The notes: generated from the letters alone by a model not told the origin. Positions 49,105 through 60,625 are shown, counted from the first letter of the stretch. The stretch: 64,000 nucleotides of DNA from Burkholderiaceae bacterium (GCA_016790575.1 JAEUOU010000014.1:45586-109585); one strand, 5' to 3'. Translations and numbers: made by a program.

Positions 49105-50738
49105 CCGGGGGTTTGACGAGTTTCTGGCTGCAACACGCCCCGGTGCTGTCGGTGGTGCTGCCGATGCTGACGGCGGTGGTTCTGCTGCTGATCGGCGACC
49201 AGGGCGGCATGGCCGGGCAGGGCGGGGCCCACGACGATGCGCCGCTGCGCTGGCGGCGGCGCATCAGCCTGGCGTCGGCCATGCTTGGCCTGCTGATGGC
49301 CGCAGGCCTGGTGCAGCATGCGGCCACGGGGGAGCTGCTGGTCTACCGCCTCGGTGAATGGCCGGCGCCGTTCGGCATCGTGATGGTGGTGGACCGCCTG
49401 TCGGCGCTCATGGTCCTGCTGACCTGCCTGGTGGCCCTGCCGGTGCTCTGGTACGCGGCTGGTGGCTGGGACTGTCATGGCCGCTACTTCCATGCGGTGT
49501 TCCAGTTCCAGCTCATGGGCCTGGCCGGGGCCTTCCTGACCGGTGACCTGTTCAACCTTTTCGTGTTCTTCGAGGTGTTGCTGATCGCCTCGTATGTCCT
49601 GCTGGTGCACGGTCAGGGGCGGGAGCGTTTCCGCGTGGGTGTGCATTACGTGGTGCTTAACCTCGTGGCTTCGGGGCTGTTCCTGATCGGCCTGTCGCTG
49701 GTCTACGCGGCGACGGGCACGCTGAACATGGCCGACGTGGCGCAGCGTCTGGCGCAGCTGCAGGGTGACCAACTGGTTTTTGCCCGGACCGCAGCACTGG
49801 TGCTGCTGGTGGTTTTTGGGCTCAAGGCGGCCATGCTGCCACTGTACTTCTGGCTACCCGGTACCTACGCCGCGGCCAGTGCGCCCGTCGCGGCGCTGTT
49901 TGCCATCATGACCAAGGTGGGTGTCTACAGCATCGTACGCGTGCATTGGCAGCTGTTTGGTACCGAGGCGGGCGGCGCTGCGCTGGCCGTGGCGGATTGG
50001 CTGCTGCCGCTGGCCCTGACCACCAGCGTGCTGGGTGTGCTGGGGGCGCTGGCGGCTCATTCGATGGGGCGTCTGGTGTCTTATCTGACAGTCTCTTCCG
50101 TCGGTACCATTCTTGCGGGTGTCGGCCTGTTCACGCCGCAGGCGCTGTCTGCAGCCCTGTACTACACCCTGCACAGCACCATCGTGATCGCTGCCTTGTT
50201 CCTGCTGGTGGAACTGATCGCCGCGCAGCGGGGCGAGGCTGCGGACAATCTGCAACCGGCTCACGCGGTCCGTGAACCGGTGCTGCTGGGGGTGATGATG
50301 CTGTTCGGCGCTGCCTCGGCTGCCGGATTGCCGCCGTTGCCCGGCTTTCTTGGCAAGCTGATGGTGCTGCAATCCAGTTCAGGTCTGCCGGCCCAAGCCT
50401 GGGTCTGGAGTGTCGTGCTGGCGGTCGGTTTTCTGACCATTGTCGGTCTGGCGCGCGCCGGCGTGATCGTCTTCTGGCATGTTCAGCCGGCGACCCACGC
50501 CGGCGCGGGCGGTTCCAGCCCGCGCCTGCTGGCACCCGTCTGGGGTTTCATGGCCCTGACCCTGGTGCTGGCGGTGATGGCATCGCCGGTCAAGCGTTAC
50601 ACCGATGCCTCCGCCGTACAGCTTTCGACCCGGGCCGACTATGTGCGCGCCGTACTTGGCAGCGATGCGCCTGGCCGACCGACGACGCGGGACTACGACG
50701 GACGTCGCGCCGCGCCTGCGCAGGAGAAACAACCATGA
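49101..50738 (+). CDS. mrpD: Mrp antiporter subunit D
   Basis: A 545-residue NuoN/NuoM-like proton-translocating subunit. Conserved charged residues lie in NLFVFFEVLLIASYVLLVHG (glutamate of helix 5) and LVVFGLKAAMLPLYFWLPGT (lysine of helix 7), and AAASAPVAALFAIMTKVG follows. It is the second antiporter-like channel of the complex. It overlaps mrpC and mrpE by four bases each. The C-terminal region (TTRDYDGRRAAPAQEKQP) is cytoplasmic and poorly conserved. Confidence 0.93.
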   Translation: MTGGLTSFWLQHAPVLSVVLPMLTAVVLLLIGDQGGMAGQGGAHDDAPLRWRRRISLASAMLGLLMAAGLVQHAATGELLVYRLGEWPAPFGIVMVVDRLSALMVLLTCLVALPVLWYAAGGWDCHGRYFHAVFQFQLMGLAGAFLTGDLFNLFVFFEVLLIASYVLLVHGQGRERFRVGVHYVVLNLVASGLFLIGLSLVYAATGTLNMADVAQRLAQLQGDQLVFARTAALVLLVVFGLKAAMLPLYFWLPGTYAAASAPVAALFAIMTKVGVYSIVRVHWQLFGTEAGGAALAVADWLLPLALTTSVLGVLGALAAHSMGRLVSYLTVSSVGTILAGVGLFTPQALSAALYYTLHSTIVIAALFLLVELIAAQRGEAADNLQPAHAVREPVLLGVMMLFGAASAAGLPPLPGFLGKLMVLQSSSGLPAQAWVWSVVLAVGFLTIVGLARAGVIVFWHVQPATHAGAGGSSPRLLAPVWGFMALTLVLAVMASPVKRYTDASAVQLSTRADYVRAVLGSDAPGRPTTRDYDGRRAAPAQEKQP

Positions 50739-51256
50739 CATCCGAAGCCACGGAACGCCGTAGCGGCTGGTTCGACCACCCCGTGCTGTCCCTGCTGCTG
50801 GCCGCCAGCTGGCTGGCGCTGTCGCGAAGCCTGGAGCCGGTGCACCTCATCTCCGCCGCGTTGCTGGGCCTGATCGTGCCGCGCCTGCTGCGTGGCCTTC
50901 TGCCCGAGGGGAACGCAATCCACTGGGGCGCTGCATCACGGCTGATGCTGGTGGTGACCTGGGACATCGTCATGTCCAACATCACCGTCGCCAAGCTGGT
51001 GCTCGGCCCCATGAGCCGACCGCAACCCGCCTGGCTGCGGGTGCCCACGGCCAGCGATCACCCCCGGGTCAACGCACTGTTCGCCAGCATCATCACAATG
51101 ACGCCGGGCACGGTTTCTGCCGTGGTGGATGAACAGGCCCGCTGCATCTGGGTGCACGCGCTCAACTGCGACGACGCGGAAGGCATGGTGGGCGAGATGA
51201 AGGCCCGCTACGAAGCGCCACTGCTGGCGGTGTTCCGCCTGGACGGGGAGGGCTGA
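50735..51256 (+). CDS. mrpE: Mrp antiporter subunit E
   Basis: A 173-residue subunit of the MnhE family: two N-terminal membrane helices, then a cytoplasmic domain with FASIITMTPGTVSAVVDEQ, the hallmark stretch. Start overlaps mrpD by four bases and mrpF begins one base after its stop. Subunit E is needed for assembly of the complex and has no known enzyme activity. Its N-terminal 20 residues (MTSEATERRSGWFDHPVLSL) are longer than in many members. Confidence 0.92.
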   Translation: MTSEATERRSGWFDHPVLSLLLAASWLALSRSLEPVHLISAALLGLIVPRLLRGLLPEGNAIHWGAASRLMLVVTWDIVMSNITVAKLVLGPMSRPQPAWLRVPTASDHPRVNALFASIITMTPGTVSAVVDEQARCIWVHALNCDDAEGMVGEMKARYEAPLLAVFRLDGEG

Positions 51257-51257
51257 C

Positions 51258-51533
51258 ATGAACGTTCTGGACCTGGCACTGACCATCGGAATCGGCGCGG
51301 TGACCCTGACCTTGCTGCTGTGTGGCTGGCGCCTGTTGCTCGGCCCCACGGTTGTCGATCGTGTGCTGGCGCTGGACACGCTGTACCTCAGCCTGGTGGC
51401 GCTGGTCGTGATGTTGGGTCTGCGCTGGCAGACAACGCTGTTGTTCGAGGCCGCGCTGATCGTCGCGCTCTTGGGCTTTGTCGGCACGGTAGCGCTGGCC
51501 CGCTACCTCAGCCGTGGCGACGTGGTGGAGTGA
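51258..51533 (+). CDS. mrpF: Mrp antiporter subunit F
   Basis: A 91-residue subunit with three membrane helices and the family segments LLLGPTVVDRVLALDTLYLS and LRWQTTLLFEAALIVALLG. The conserved Asp after VV in GPTVVDRVLALD is in place. It lies one base after mrpE and is followed by mrpG. Small size and position leave little doubt about the call. Confidence 0.93.
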   Translation: MNVLDLALTIGIGAVTLTLLLCGWRLLLGPTVVDRVLALDTLYLSLVALVVMLGLRWQTTLLFEAALIVALLGFVGTVALARYLSRGDVVE

Positions 51534-51537
51534 GACC

Positions 51538-51879
51538 ATGGACACACTGAATCCCGTCGTCGAATGGCTCGCTGCCGCATTGATTCTGATCGGCGCGTTC
51601 TTTCTGCTGGTGGGTGCCATCGGCATGGTGCGACTGCCGGACTTTTACATGCGGCTGCATGCGCCCACCAAGTCTTCCACGCTGGGTGTGGGCGGGGTTT
51701 TGCTGGCGTCTTTGCTGCTGGGCTGGTCGCAGGAGCGGCTTGCCGTGGCCGAACTGCTCATTACCTTGTTCGTGTTTGTGACGGCACCGGTTTCGGCGAA
51801 CCTGCTGGCGCAAGCGGCACTGCATCTGCGCCTGCCTTCGCGAGCCTCTGAGCCGACCGATCTGCCGCCGGGCCCCTGA
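51538..51879 (+). CDS. mrpG: Mrp antiporter subunit G
   Basis: A 113-residue MnhG-type subunit with three membrane helices; GAIGMVRLPDFYMRLHAPTK followed by SSTLGVGGVLLAS is the family signature. The ATG at 51538, four bases after the mrpF stop, is preferred to an upstream start inside mrpF. It ends the operon; the converging LOG-family gene ends 26 bases downstream with no hairpin visible between them. Confidence 0.92.
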   Translation: MDTLNPVVEWLAAALILIGAFFLLVGAIGMVRLPDFYMRLHAPTKSSTLGVGGVLLASLLLGWSQERLAVAELLITLFVFVTAPVSANLLAQAALHLRLPSRASEPTDLPPGP

Positions 51880-51905
51880 GGACGGGAGAGGTACCCGGAC
51901 AGCGC

Positions 51906-52775
51906 TCAGGCGGGCAGGTCGTAGAAGGAGACGATGTGATCCCAGGCCGCCTGGGGGTCGTCGACGAAAATGAAAAGCTTCACGTCTTCCGGCGAGATCA
52001 TGCCTTCGTCGACCAGCACGTCAAAGTGGATCAGCCGTTTCCAGTAGCCGGTACCAAACAGCACGATAGGAACCGGCTTGGCCTTTTTGCACTGAACCAG
52101 GGTGATGACTTCGAACAGTTCATCCAGCGTGCCGAAGCCGCCGGGGAATGCCACCAGGGCTTTGGCGCGCATCATGAAGTGCATCTTGCGCAGCGCAAAG
52201 TAATGGAACTTGAAGCTCAGGGCGGGTGAAATGAAGCGGTTGCCCGATTGTTCGTGCGGCAGCGCAATGTTCAGGCCCACGTTCAGCGCCCCTTCGTCGT
52301 GCGCCCCCCGGTTGGCGGCTTCCATGATGCCGGGGCCACCCCCGGTGCAAATGAAAAGTTGATCTTCGCGGGGACAACGGGCGCTGTAGCGAGCCACGAG
52401 GCGCCCGAACTCGCGAGCATGCTGGTAGTAGTGGGCGTTTCTGAGCAGCGTATGTGCCCGGGCGATCGCGTCCGCATCGCCGCTGGCTTGAGCAACGCGG
52501 AGGTGTTCCCGTGCTTCGTCCGGGTCCCGCACCCGAGCGCTGCCGAAGACGACAATGGTGTTTTCAATCCCCAGCTCGGACTGCGCCAGGTCTGGCTTGA
52601 GCATCTCCAGCTGGAAACGAATGCCCCGTGTTTCACGGCGCAGCAGGAATTCAGGGTCGGCGAAGGCCAGCCGGTAGGCGTCGGCCGCGATCGGGTTGCC
52701 GTTGCTGGAGTGTGCCTGCAGGTCGGCCCAGGCATCGGCGATGCGCCGCTCGGAAATGTCTTGGGTGGCTTTCAT
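51906..52775 (-). CDS. LOG-family protein (TIGR00730-type nucleotide phosphoribohydrolase)
   Basis: A 289-residue Rossmann-like protein. The active-site motif PGGFGTLDELFE (PGGxGTxxE) and the binding motif CTGGGPGIMEAANRGA are intact. Family members remove the base from nucleoside monophosphates (the plant cytokinin-activating LOG enzymes and bacterial PpnN); older annotations call them lysine decarboxylases, for which there is no support. An N-terminal extension of about 80 residues precedes the core, as in many proteobacterial members. The ATG at 52775 fits the family; 14 residues could be added upstream. No ribosome binding site stands out. Confidence 0.88.
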   Translation of the reverse strand: MKATQDISERRIADAWADLQAHSSNGNPIAADAYRLAFADPEFLLRRETRGIRFQLEMLKPDLAQSELGIENTIVVFGSARVRDPDEAREHLRVAQASGDADAIARAHTLLRNAHYYQHAREFGRLVARYSARCPREDQLFICTGGGPGIMEAANRGAHDEGALNVGLNIALPHEQSGNRFISPALSFKFHYFALRKMHFMMRAKALVAFPGGFGTLDELFEVITLVQCKKAKPVPIVLFGTGYWKRLIHFDVLVDEGMISPEDVKLFIFVDDPQAAWDHIVSFYDLPA

Positions 52776-52819
52776 GGGACAAGTTTCGCACGGCAGGTCC
52801 GGATTGTTCTGTGGCACAT

Positions 52820-52843
52820 GAAAAAGGCTCCCGAAGGAGCCCT
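52820..52843 (-). terminator. terminator after efp
   Basis: On the minus strand GGCTCC, TTCG and GGAGCC form a six-base stem with a UUCG tetraloop followed by TTTTTC. It lies 26 bases after the efp stop and just upstream of the LOG-family gene. Confidence 0.8.
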
Positions 52844-52868
52844 GAATCTGCCAGACGTACTTCGGCGC

Positions 52869-53423
52869 TCAGACGCGGCGGCGATATTCGCCGGTGCGGG
52901 TGTCGATTTCGATCTTGTCGTCCTGGGCCACGAACAGCGGCACAGCCACTTCGAAGCCGGTGGCGATCTTGGCGGGCTTGAGCACCTTGCCGGACGTGTC
53001 ACCCTTGACGGCGGGTTCGGTCCAGGTGATCACGCGCTCGACGCTGGTGGGCAGTTCCACGGAGATGGCCTTGCCGTCATAGAACACCACTTCCACGGCC
53101 ATGCCGTCTTCCAGGTAGTTCAGGGCGTCGCCCATGTTTTCGGCTTCAACTTCGTACTGGTTGTAGTCGGCATCCATGAACACGTACATCGGGTCGGCGA
53201 AGTACGAGTAGGTGCACTCTTTGTGGTCCAGAATGATCTGGTCCATCTTGTCGTCGGCCTTGAAGACCACTTCGGTGCCCATGTTGTTGAGCAGGGCTTT
53301 GAGTTTCATGCGCACGGTGGCAGCGCCCCGGCCGCCGCGGGCGTATTCGGTGCGCAGAACGATCATTGGATCCTTGCCATGCATGATGACGTTGCCGACG
53401 CGGATTTCCTGGGCGATTTTCAT
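52869..53423 (-). CDS. efp: elongation factor P
   Basis: A 184-residue elongation factor P, which rescues ribosomes stalled at polyproline runs. The KOW-like N-terminal domain has the tip loop [14 protein letters not shown] with arginine at position 32, the residue rhamnosylated by EarP in this class of bacteria; lysine-type EF-P proteins have lysine there. The two OB-like domains are intact, and [20 protein letters not shown] matches the family C-terminus. The start at 53423 is chosen for the family N-terminus. The earP gene lies 106 bases upstream on the same strand, supporting the modification pairing. Confidence 0.97.
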   Translation of the reverse strand: MKIAQEIRVGNVIMHGKDPMIVLRTEYARGGRGAATVRMKLKALLNNMGTEVVFKADDKMDQIILDHKECTYSYFADPMYVFMDADYNQYEVEAENMGDALNYLEDGMAVEVVFYDGKAISVELPTSVERVITWTEPAVKGDTSGKVLKPAKIATGFEVAVPLFVAQDDKIEIDTRTGEYRRRV

Positions 53424-53529
53424 GGAGCTTTTCCTGAGGTTGGGTTGCCGATGCTGCGGACAGTCAAGGCGCACCAGCTGGGCGAAACCGACCAGTTTTG
53501 GGCTGGCGAAGTTTGCAAAACCGTCTATT

Positions 53530-54720
53530 TTAGCGTTTTTCCGCGACAGTTCGGAGCAATTGGGTGGTCAGGTCGTCCTGGGACAGCAATCGTTCGCGCG
53601 CCCGCCCGACACAGGCCCGCCACGCACCCCATTCCGGGACCGGCAGCTCGCCGGGCTGGAGACCGTTCCATATCCGGTGAAAGTCCCGAAGCGAATCGGG
53701 GGCCTCAAGCCAGTCAAGAAATGCTTCCAGTTTGGCGTGATGGGCGTTGTCGTCCTGCGGATAAATGTTCCAGACCAGCGGCTGGCCCGCCCATAGGGCG
53801 CGTACCAGCGAGTCTTCACCGCGGACAAAGTTCAGGTGGCAACTCCACAGCAGGTGGTCAAAGTCCCGTTGTGTGAGATTCGGCAAGTACGAAATTGATA
53901 GCGGAGAGTGACCTTTTTGCGCTGGGTGCGTGTTGTTTTCCTTCGAATCGATCGGCTCCAGGGCTTTTACGGCGGCTGTCGGGCGCCCGGCGGCCACCAG
54001 CAGGTGGACCGGGCACGGCCACCGGTGCAGACGGTTCAACCAGGCAGGCAGCGCCACCGGCTCATAGCAGAACAGGGACAGGCGCAGTTGTTGTTCCCCG
54101 CACAGGCCGAGCTTGCTCAGCCACTGAAGCCCATCGAACCGGGTCTGACGAGCCAGCAGGTCACGCTCACGCAGCAGGCCACCGGTTTGGGCGCGAAAGC
54201 CCGGGAAAAAGAACGTTTTCACCTGGCCTTTTGCAAGCCCGCGTTGTACCGGCGATGGCAGGCCGTGGCAGCGTTCTACCCAGGCTTCTGCGGACAGGTA
54301 TTCCAGGTTGATCCAGACGGGGGGGGCGTACTCCGTGCCGTCCCGGGCAGGCAGGTTGGGAAAAAGCTGGGCAAGGCGTTCTTCCTCGATGTCGCATCCG
54401 AAAGCCTCCACCAGCACGTCTGGCGGTTTGGCAGGGGCATTTTCCTTTTCCCGGTCGGGCCGCATCCAGTGACGAACCTCGATGCCCGGCAACAGGCCCT
54501 GCAGCGCACCCGGGGCCATCCAGGCCAAAGCCGACGGGTCGTCCACCCACAGCCGGACACGGTGACCGCGCTCGGCCAGATCGGCACAAAGACGCCAGCA
54601 CACCCCGATATCGCCGTGGTTGTCGATCACCCGACAAAAAATCTCCCATCTCAGGCCGGGAGTGTGCCCAACCGGGGCGGGGGGCGAAACTGGCGCGTCA
54701 ACAGGGCCAGGTTGAGCCAT
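53530..54720 (-). CDS. earP: EF-P arginine rhamnosyltransferase EarP
   Basis: A 396-residue GT-B glycosyltransferase that transfers rhamnose from dTDP-rhamnose to Arg32 of EF-P. The conserved acidic residues fit Asp33 and Asp37 in [15 protein letters not shown], matching the catalytic aspartates of known EarP proteins, and [18 protein letters not shown] is the nucleotide-sugar site. The protein is about 20 residues longer than usual, because residues about 258-278 ([17 protein letters not shown]) are encoded by repeat copy H. The start at 54720 overlaps the MBL-fold gene by 23 bases; a longer frame upstream runs inside that gene. Confidence 0.93.
   Translation of the reverse strand: MAQPGPVDAPVSPPAPVGHTPGLRWEIFCRVIDNHGDIGVCWRLCADLAERGHRVRLWVDDPSALAWMAPGALQGLLPGIEVRHWMRPDREKENAPAKPPDVLVEAFGCDIEEERLAQLFPNLPARDGTEYAPPVWINLEYLSAEAWVERCHGLPSPVQRGLAKGQVKTFFFPGFRAQTGGLLRERDLLARQTRFDGLQWLSKLGLCGEQQLRLSLFCYEPVALPAWLNRLHRWPCPVHLLVAAGRPTAAVKALEPIDSKENNTHPAQKGHSPLSISYLPNLTQRDFDHLLWSCHLNFVRGEDSLVRALWAGQPLVWNIYPQDDNAHHAKLEAFLDWLEAPDSLRDFHRIWNGLQPGELPVPEWGAWRACVGRARERLLSQDDLTTQLLRTVAEKR
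53889..53948 (-). repeat. dispersed short repeat, copy H (inside earP)
   Basis: Eighth copy. On the minus strand, which is the coding strand of earP, it reads GCACCCAGCGCAAAAAGGTC then ACTCTCCGCTATC. It is in frame and adds about 20 residues between the VKALEPI and YLPNLTQ segments of EarP, just before the conserved donor-site region. Confidence 0.85.
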
Positions 54721-56062
54721 GTTCAGGAACCAGGGCGCGCCAGGACAGTTCATGTTCGATGCGCTGGCGCAATGTGTCCGACGCCGCCATGTCGCCATGA
54801 ATGATGTAGGTCTGGTCGGGTCGCCCCGGCATCAGGCGCAGCCAGTCGAGAATCTGGTTCGCATCGGCGTGTGCCGACGCGGCTTGCAGTTGGACCACTT
54901 CGGCGCGTACCGGCACTTCCTGGCCGTGAATGCGCAGGCTGGATTCGCCCGCGGCGAGTCGGGCACCGCGGGTGCCGGGGGCCTGGTAACCGGTAAGAAC
55001 GATCATGTTGCGGTGGTCGGGCGCGTACAGCGCCAGGTGGTGCAATACCCGCCCGCCGGTTGCCATGCCGCTGGCGGCCAGAATCACTTTGGGCCCATGT
55101 CGTCGTGCCAGGGCCTTGGACTGCTCGGTGGTTTCCAGCATCGTGGCGACCTTTCCCATCGCGCGGACCTCGGTCGCATTGAGCCGATGCGCATCCATAT
55201 GGTGGCCGAACAGCTCGGTGGTGTGTATGGCCATGGGGCTGTCGAGAAAGACCGGCAGGGACCGGGGAATGAGTTTGCGGCTTTTCATCTGTGCGATCGC
55301 ATGCAGCACCGCTTGCGCCCGGCCGACCGCAAACACCGGCAGGATTGCCACGCCCCCGCGGGCGGCCACCCGCTGCAACGCGGGCGCCAGTTCGGTGACC
55401 AGGTCGGTCGGCGGGTGCAGGCGGTCGCCATAGGTGGACTCGATCAGCACGGTGTCGGCCGGCGGGGGCGGGGCCGGCGGATTCATGAGCGCATCGTCCG
55501 GCCGGCCCAGGTCGCCGGAGAACAGGATGCGGCGACCGGCAACCTCCAGCGTCAGGCTGGCCGCGCCCAGAATGTGACCGGCGGAAGAGAAGCGGGCCTG
55601 CCAGCCCCGCAAGGGCTGGAAAGGGCGATCCATCGGCACCGGTTTGATCAGCCTCAGGCAGGACAGCGCATCCTGGCGCGTGTACAGGGGAAGTGCCGGC
55701 GCATGTTTCGAAAACCCATGCCGGTTGGCAAATGCGGCATCTTCCTCCTGCAAGTGGCCGCTGTCGGGCAACAGGATGCCGCAGAGGTCGCGGGTACCGG
55801 CCGTTGCGAAGACCCGGCCGCGGTAACCCTCTCGCGCCAGCAAGGGCAGGTAGCCGCTGTGGTCGAGGTGGGCGTGGGTCAGGAGGACCGCGTTGACCTG
55901 GGCTGGCACCACAGGCAGCGGACTCCAGTTGCGCAAGCGCAGTTGCTTGTAGCCCTGAAACAACCCGCAGTCGACCAGTACTGTCTGGTCACCATGGCGA
56001 ACAAGATATTTCGAGCCGGTGACAGTGCCGGCTCCGCCCAGGAACGTAATCGAAACAGTCAT
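54698..56062 (-). CDS. metallo-beta-lactamase fold RNA-processing exonuclease-like protein
   Basis: A 454-residue protein of the beta-CASP branch of the metallo-beta-lactamase superfamily, like bacterial YsH1/CPSF-type proteins. The metal motif is LLTHAHLDHSGYLPLL, the second domain has LIESTYGDRLHP, and the beta-CASP motifs VILAASGMATGGRVLHHLA and AASAHADANQILDWL are all present. Such proteins act as RNA nucleases in related bacteria. The start at 56062 (MTVSITFLGGAGTVTGSKYL) is chosen since that is the family N-terminus; a longer frame overlaps nothing but lacks similarity. It lies 34 bases after dnaJ on the same strand. Confidence 0.93.
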   Translation of the reverse strand: MTVSITFLGGAGTVTGSKYLVRHGDQTVLVDCGLFQGYKQLRLRNWSPLPVVPAQVNAVLLTHAHLDHSGYLPLLAREGYRGRVFATAGTRDLCGILLPDSGHLQEEDAAFANRHGFSKHAPALPLYTRQDALSCLRLIKPVPMDRPFQPLRGWQARFSSAGHILGAASLTLEVAGRRILFSGDLGRPDDALMNPPAPPPPADTVLIESTYGDRLHPPTDLVTELAPALQRVAARGGVAILPVFAVGRAQAVLHAIAQMKSRKLIPRSLPVFLDSPMAIHTTELFGHHMDAHRLNATEVRAMGKVATMLETTEQSKALARRHGPKVILAASGMATGGRVLHHLALYAPDHRNMIVLTGYQAPGTRGARLAAGESSLRIHGQEVPVRAEVVQLQAASAHADANQILDWLRLMPGRPDQTYIIHGDMAASDTLRQRIEHELSWRALVPEHGSTWPC

Positions 56063-56096
56063 GGGCCCATGATACTGCCGGGCCTGCCTGGATCGC

Positions 56097-57245
56097 TCAG
56101 CCGAACAGGCCCTTGAGGCGATCCGTCCAGCTCTCGCCGCCCGGAGAGTGCTTGGCACCGCCCTTTCGAAGCGATTCGTCGAATTCCTTGAGCAGCTTGC
56201 GCTGGTGTTCGGTCAGTTTGACCGGTGTTTCGACGAGGACATGGCAGTACAGGTCTCCCGGGTAGCTGGAGCGGACCCCTTTGATGCCTTTGCCACGCAG
56301 CCGGAACTGCTTGCCCGCCTGGGTGCCCTCGGGGATGTCGATGGCCGCTTTGCCCGCGAGGGTGGGCACCTCGATTTCGCCTCCCAGCGCCGCGGTGGCA
56401 AAACTGATCGGCACCTGGCAGTGCAGGTCGTCCCCGTCGCGTTCGAAGATGTCGTGCTTTCTCAGGCGGATCTCGATGTACAGGTCGCCCGGCGGGCCGC
56501 CGTTGGTGCCGGGCTCGCCGTTGCCGGCACTGCGGATGCGCATGCCATCGTCGATACCGGCGGGAATTTTCACTTCCAGCGTTTTCTGTTTCTTGATCTT
56601 GCCCTGGCCGTGGCAGGTGGTGCACGGATCGGGAATGATCTTACCCTTGCCGTGACACTGCGGACAGGTCTGCTGAACACTGAAGAATCCCTGGCGCATC
56701 TGCACCACCCCGGCGCCTTGACAGGTGGGGCAGGTCTTGGCCTGGGTGCCTGGCTTGGCACCGGTGCCATGGCAGGTGTCGCAGTCGTCCCAGCTGGGGA
56801 TGCGGATCTGAGCGTCCTTGCCCAGCGCCGCTTCTTCGAGTGATACCTCCATGGCATAGGACAGATCGGCGCCACGGTAGACCTGTCGGCCGCCCCGACC
56901 GCTGCCGCGGCTGCCACCCTGACCGAAGATGTCACCGAAGATGTCACCGAACGCCTCGGCGAAGCCGCCGTAGCCTTCGCCGCCCGGTCCACCGGGGCCA
57001 CCGCGCATGTTGGGATCGACCCCGGCATGCCCGTACTGGTCGTAGGCAGCCTTCTTCTGCGGGTCCGACAGCATCTCGTAGGCTTCCTTGGCCTCCTTGA
57101 ACTTGACCTCGGCCTCCTTGGCGGCATCACCCTGGTTGCGGTCCGGGTGGTACTTCATCGCCAGCTTGCGATACGCCTTCTTGATCTCTTCGTCCGAGGC
57201 GTTCTTGGGAACACCCAGCACTTCGTAAAAGTCTCTCTTGGCCAT
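56097..57245 (-). CDS. dnaJ: chaperone DnaJ
   Basis: A 382-residue Hsp40 with all domains: J-domain ([23 protein letters not shown] motif in KYHPDRN), Gly/Phe-rich region ([20 protein letters not shown]), zinc-binding CxxCxGxG repeats ([32 protein letters not shown]) and the C-terminal peptide-binding part. It delivers unfolded chains to DnaK and stimulates its ATPase. It is downstream of dnaK by 101 bases on the same strand, with a hairpin in between, and precedes the MBL-fold gene. Confidence 0.97.
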   Translation of the reverse strand: MAKRDFYEVLGVPKNASDEEIKKAYRKLAMKYHPDRNQGDAAKEAEVKFKEAKEAYEMLSDPQKKAAYDQYGHAGVDPNMRGGPGGPGGEGYGGFAEAFGDIFGDIFGQGGSRGSGRGGRQVYRGADLSYAMEVSLEEAALGKDAQIRIPSWDDCDTCHGTGAKPGTQAKTCPTCQGAGVVQMRQGFFSVQQTCPQCHGKGKIIPDPCTTCHGQGKIKKQKTLEVKIPAGIDDGMRIRSAGNGEPGTNGGPPGDLYIEIRLRKHDIFERDGDDLHCQVPISFATAALGGEIEVPTLAGKAAIDIPEGTQAGKQFRLRGKGIKGVRSSYPGDLYCHVLVETPVKLTEHQRKLLKEFDESLRKGGAKHSPGGESWTDRLKGLFG

Positions 57246-57319
57246 CGTGTTTCTCAAACCATTTCAGCGAAAACGCCGCGCGGTCGATTCCGGGGTGGAA
57301 TCATTCACGCGCGGCGCAG

Positions 57320-57346
57320 GATTGGCGGCGCTTTGCGCCGCAGCAA

Positions 57347-57348
<2 letters not shown>
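57320..57348 (-). other. hairpin between dnaK and dnaJ
   Basis: GATTG, GCGGCGC, TTT, GCGCCGC, AG and CAATC pair as a long stem with one bulge, starting within the dnaK stop codon region. There is no T-run, so rather than a terminator it may be an mRNA stability or processing element that sets the dnaK to dnaJ ratio. Confidence 0.5.
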
Positions 57349-59293
<1,945 letters not shown>

Positions 59294-59380
59294 GTTCTGT
59301 GAACTCCGGAATGGATTGGGGTTGTCTTCGAGTTGTGGATAAGTCGGCGTGATTTCAAGTCGCCGCGTCGACGCCGGTCT

Positions 59381-59941
59381 CTACTTCGGCGCGGCCACGG
59401 TGACCAGCGCCGGGCGCAAGACCCGATCGGCGATCAGGTAGCCCTTCTGCAGCACGGCCACCACCGTGTTGGCCTCCTGGTCCGCGGGGACCATGCTGAT
59501 CGCCTGGTGCTGGTGGGGGTCGAACCGGGTGCCGGCCGGCGGTGCGATCTGGACGACCTTGTTGCGCTCGAGGGACTGCGTGAGCTGCCGCAGCGTGGCG
59601 TGCACACCCTCCAGCAACTGTTCGGGCGTGGCCGCCTGGATCGCGATGGCGGCCTCCAGGCTGTCCTTCACCGGCAGCAGCGACTCGGCGAAACCTTCGA
59701 CGGCGAACTTGCGCGCCTTGCTCAGTTCTTCCTCGCTGCGCCGACGGATGTTCTCCGCTTCGGCCTTGGCGCGCAGGTAGGCGTCGGCCACCTCCGCATG
59801 CTTGGCCTGCAGGTCGGCCAGTTGGGACTCCAGCGATGCCGCGGAGGTGTCCGCCGGGGCGGTGCCCGACGCGTCGCCGGACGGGGCGCCGAAGGGTTCG
59901 GTGGTGTCGGCGTCGGGGGAGGTTGTCGTGTTCGGGTTCAT
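59381..59941 (-). CDS. grpE: nucleotide exchange factor GrpE
   Basis: A 186-residue GrpE, which releases ADP from DnaK. A long N-terminal region (residues 1-35) is disordered and acidic, followed by the dimerising coiled coil ([20 protein letters not shown], and [19 protein letters not shown]) and the C-terminal beta domain ([40 protein letters not shown]). It precedes dnaK on the same strand in the typical order. The next gene upstream is the Hsp15 homologue, 134 bases away. Confidence 0.96.
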   Translation of the reverse strand: MNPNTTTSPDADTTEPFGAPSGDASGTAPADTSAASLESQLADLQAKHAEVADAYLRAKAEAENIRRRSEEELSKARKFAVEGFAESLLPVKDSLEAAIAIQAATPEQLLEGVHATLRQLTQSLERNKVVQIAPPAGTRFDPHQHQAISMVPADQEANTVVAVLQKGYLIADRVLRPALVTVAAPK

Positions 59942-60075
59942 GGGCTCGGACGGAACAAGGTCGCAGGGAGCATGGGGACGATGCGCAGGTCTTCAAGGCC
60001 CGCGCATGGGAATTCGTCACGGGCGTCGCCGCGTCGGGATCGGCCGCAGCGGCCGAAGGCCGGCCGCGACCCGAC

Positions 60076-60513
60076 TCAACGTCGGTCGTCGTCGAGACTG
60101 GCGCTCCAGCGGTCCCAGTCGGCCAGATCCCGCCGGTCGCGCTTGGTCGGGCGCCCGAGGCGCGACTGGCTGATGGCCAGCGCGGGCTCGGCGCCCATCC
60201 GGCGCAATTGCGCCGCCGCCTCACGGCGAGCCAGGCTCTCCGGGGACTCCTGGTAGAGCGCCTGGGCGACGGGCGCCGGGCCACGCACGGCGCTCAGCCC
60301 GACGACGCGGATTTCCCGCTCGATGCCGGGCTGTCGAAGTTCGATCACGTCCCCGACGTGCACCTCGCGCGCTGGCTTGGCAGCGGCGCCGTTGACCCGG
60401 ACCCGGCCGCGATCGATCTCTTCCGAGGCCAGTGTGCGGGTCTTGTAGAACCGCGCAGCCCAGAGCCACTTGTCGAGGCGGACGCGCGTCTCGCCAGAGG
60501 GAACGGAGTGCAT
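60076..60513 (-). CDS. S4-domain RNA-binding protein, Hsp15-like
   Basis: A 145-residue protein with an S4 RNA-binding domain (VRLDKWLWAARFYKTRTLAS, DRGRVRVNGAAAKPAREVHV), and GDVIELRQPG at its end, followed by a C-terminal basic tail (GRPTKRDRRDLADWDRW) typical of Hsp15. In E. coli Hsp15 rescues 50S subunits carrying stalled nascent chains after heat shock. The ATG at 60513 is chosen for the family N-terminus; the longer frame runs into the start of a TctC gene on the other strand. In relatives it lies between hemH and grpE; here a TctC gene is inserted in between. Confidence 0.88.
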   Translation of the reverse strand: MHSVPSGETRVRLDKWLWAARFYKTRTLASEEIDRGRVRVNGAAAKPAREVHVGDVIELRQPGIEREIRVVGLSAVRGPAPVAQALYQESPESLARREAAAQLRRMGAEPALAISQSRLGRPTKRDRRDLADWDRWSASLDDDRR

Positions 60514-60625
60514 GCGGAGACGGATTATCGTGGCGGGTTCGTGTTTCCCCTCATGCCGACCGAGACGGGCCCGGCGTTGGGGCAGCAAGAATCCCACCGT
60601 CGGGCAATGTGCCCTAGGAGTTCCC

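Noticed and set aside
53424..53529. Possible repeat copy in the earP-efp gap
   Set aside because: The gap has no recognisable core of the repeat; only the earP coding region holds a copy.
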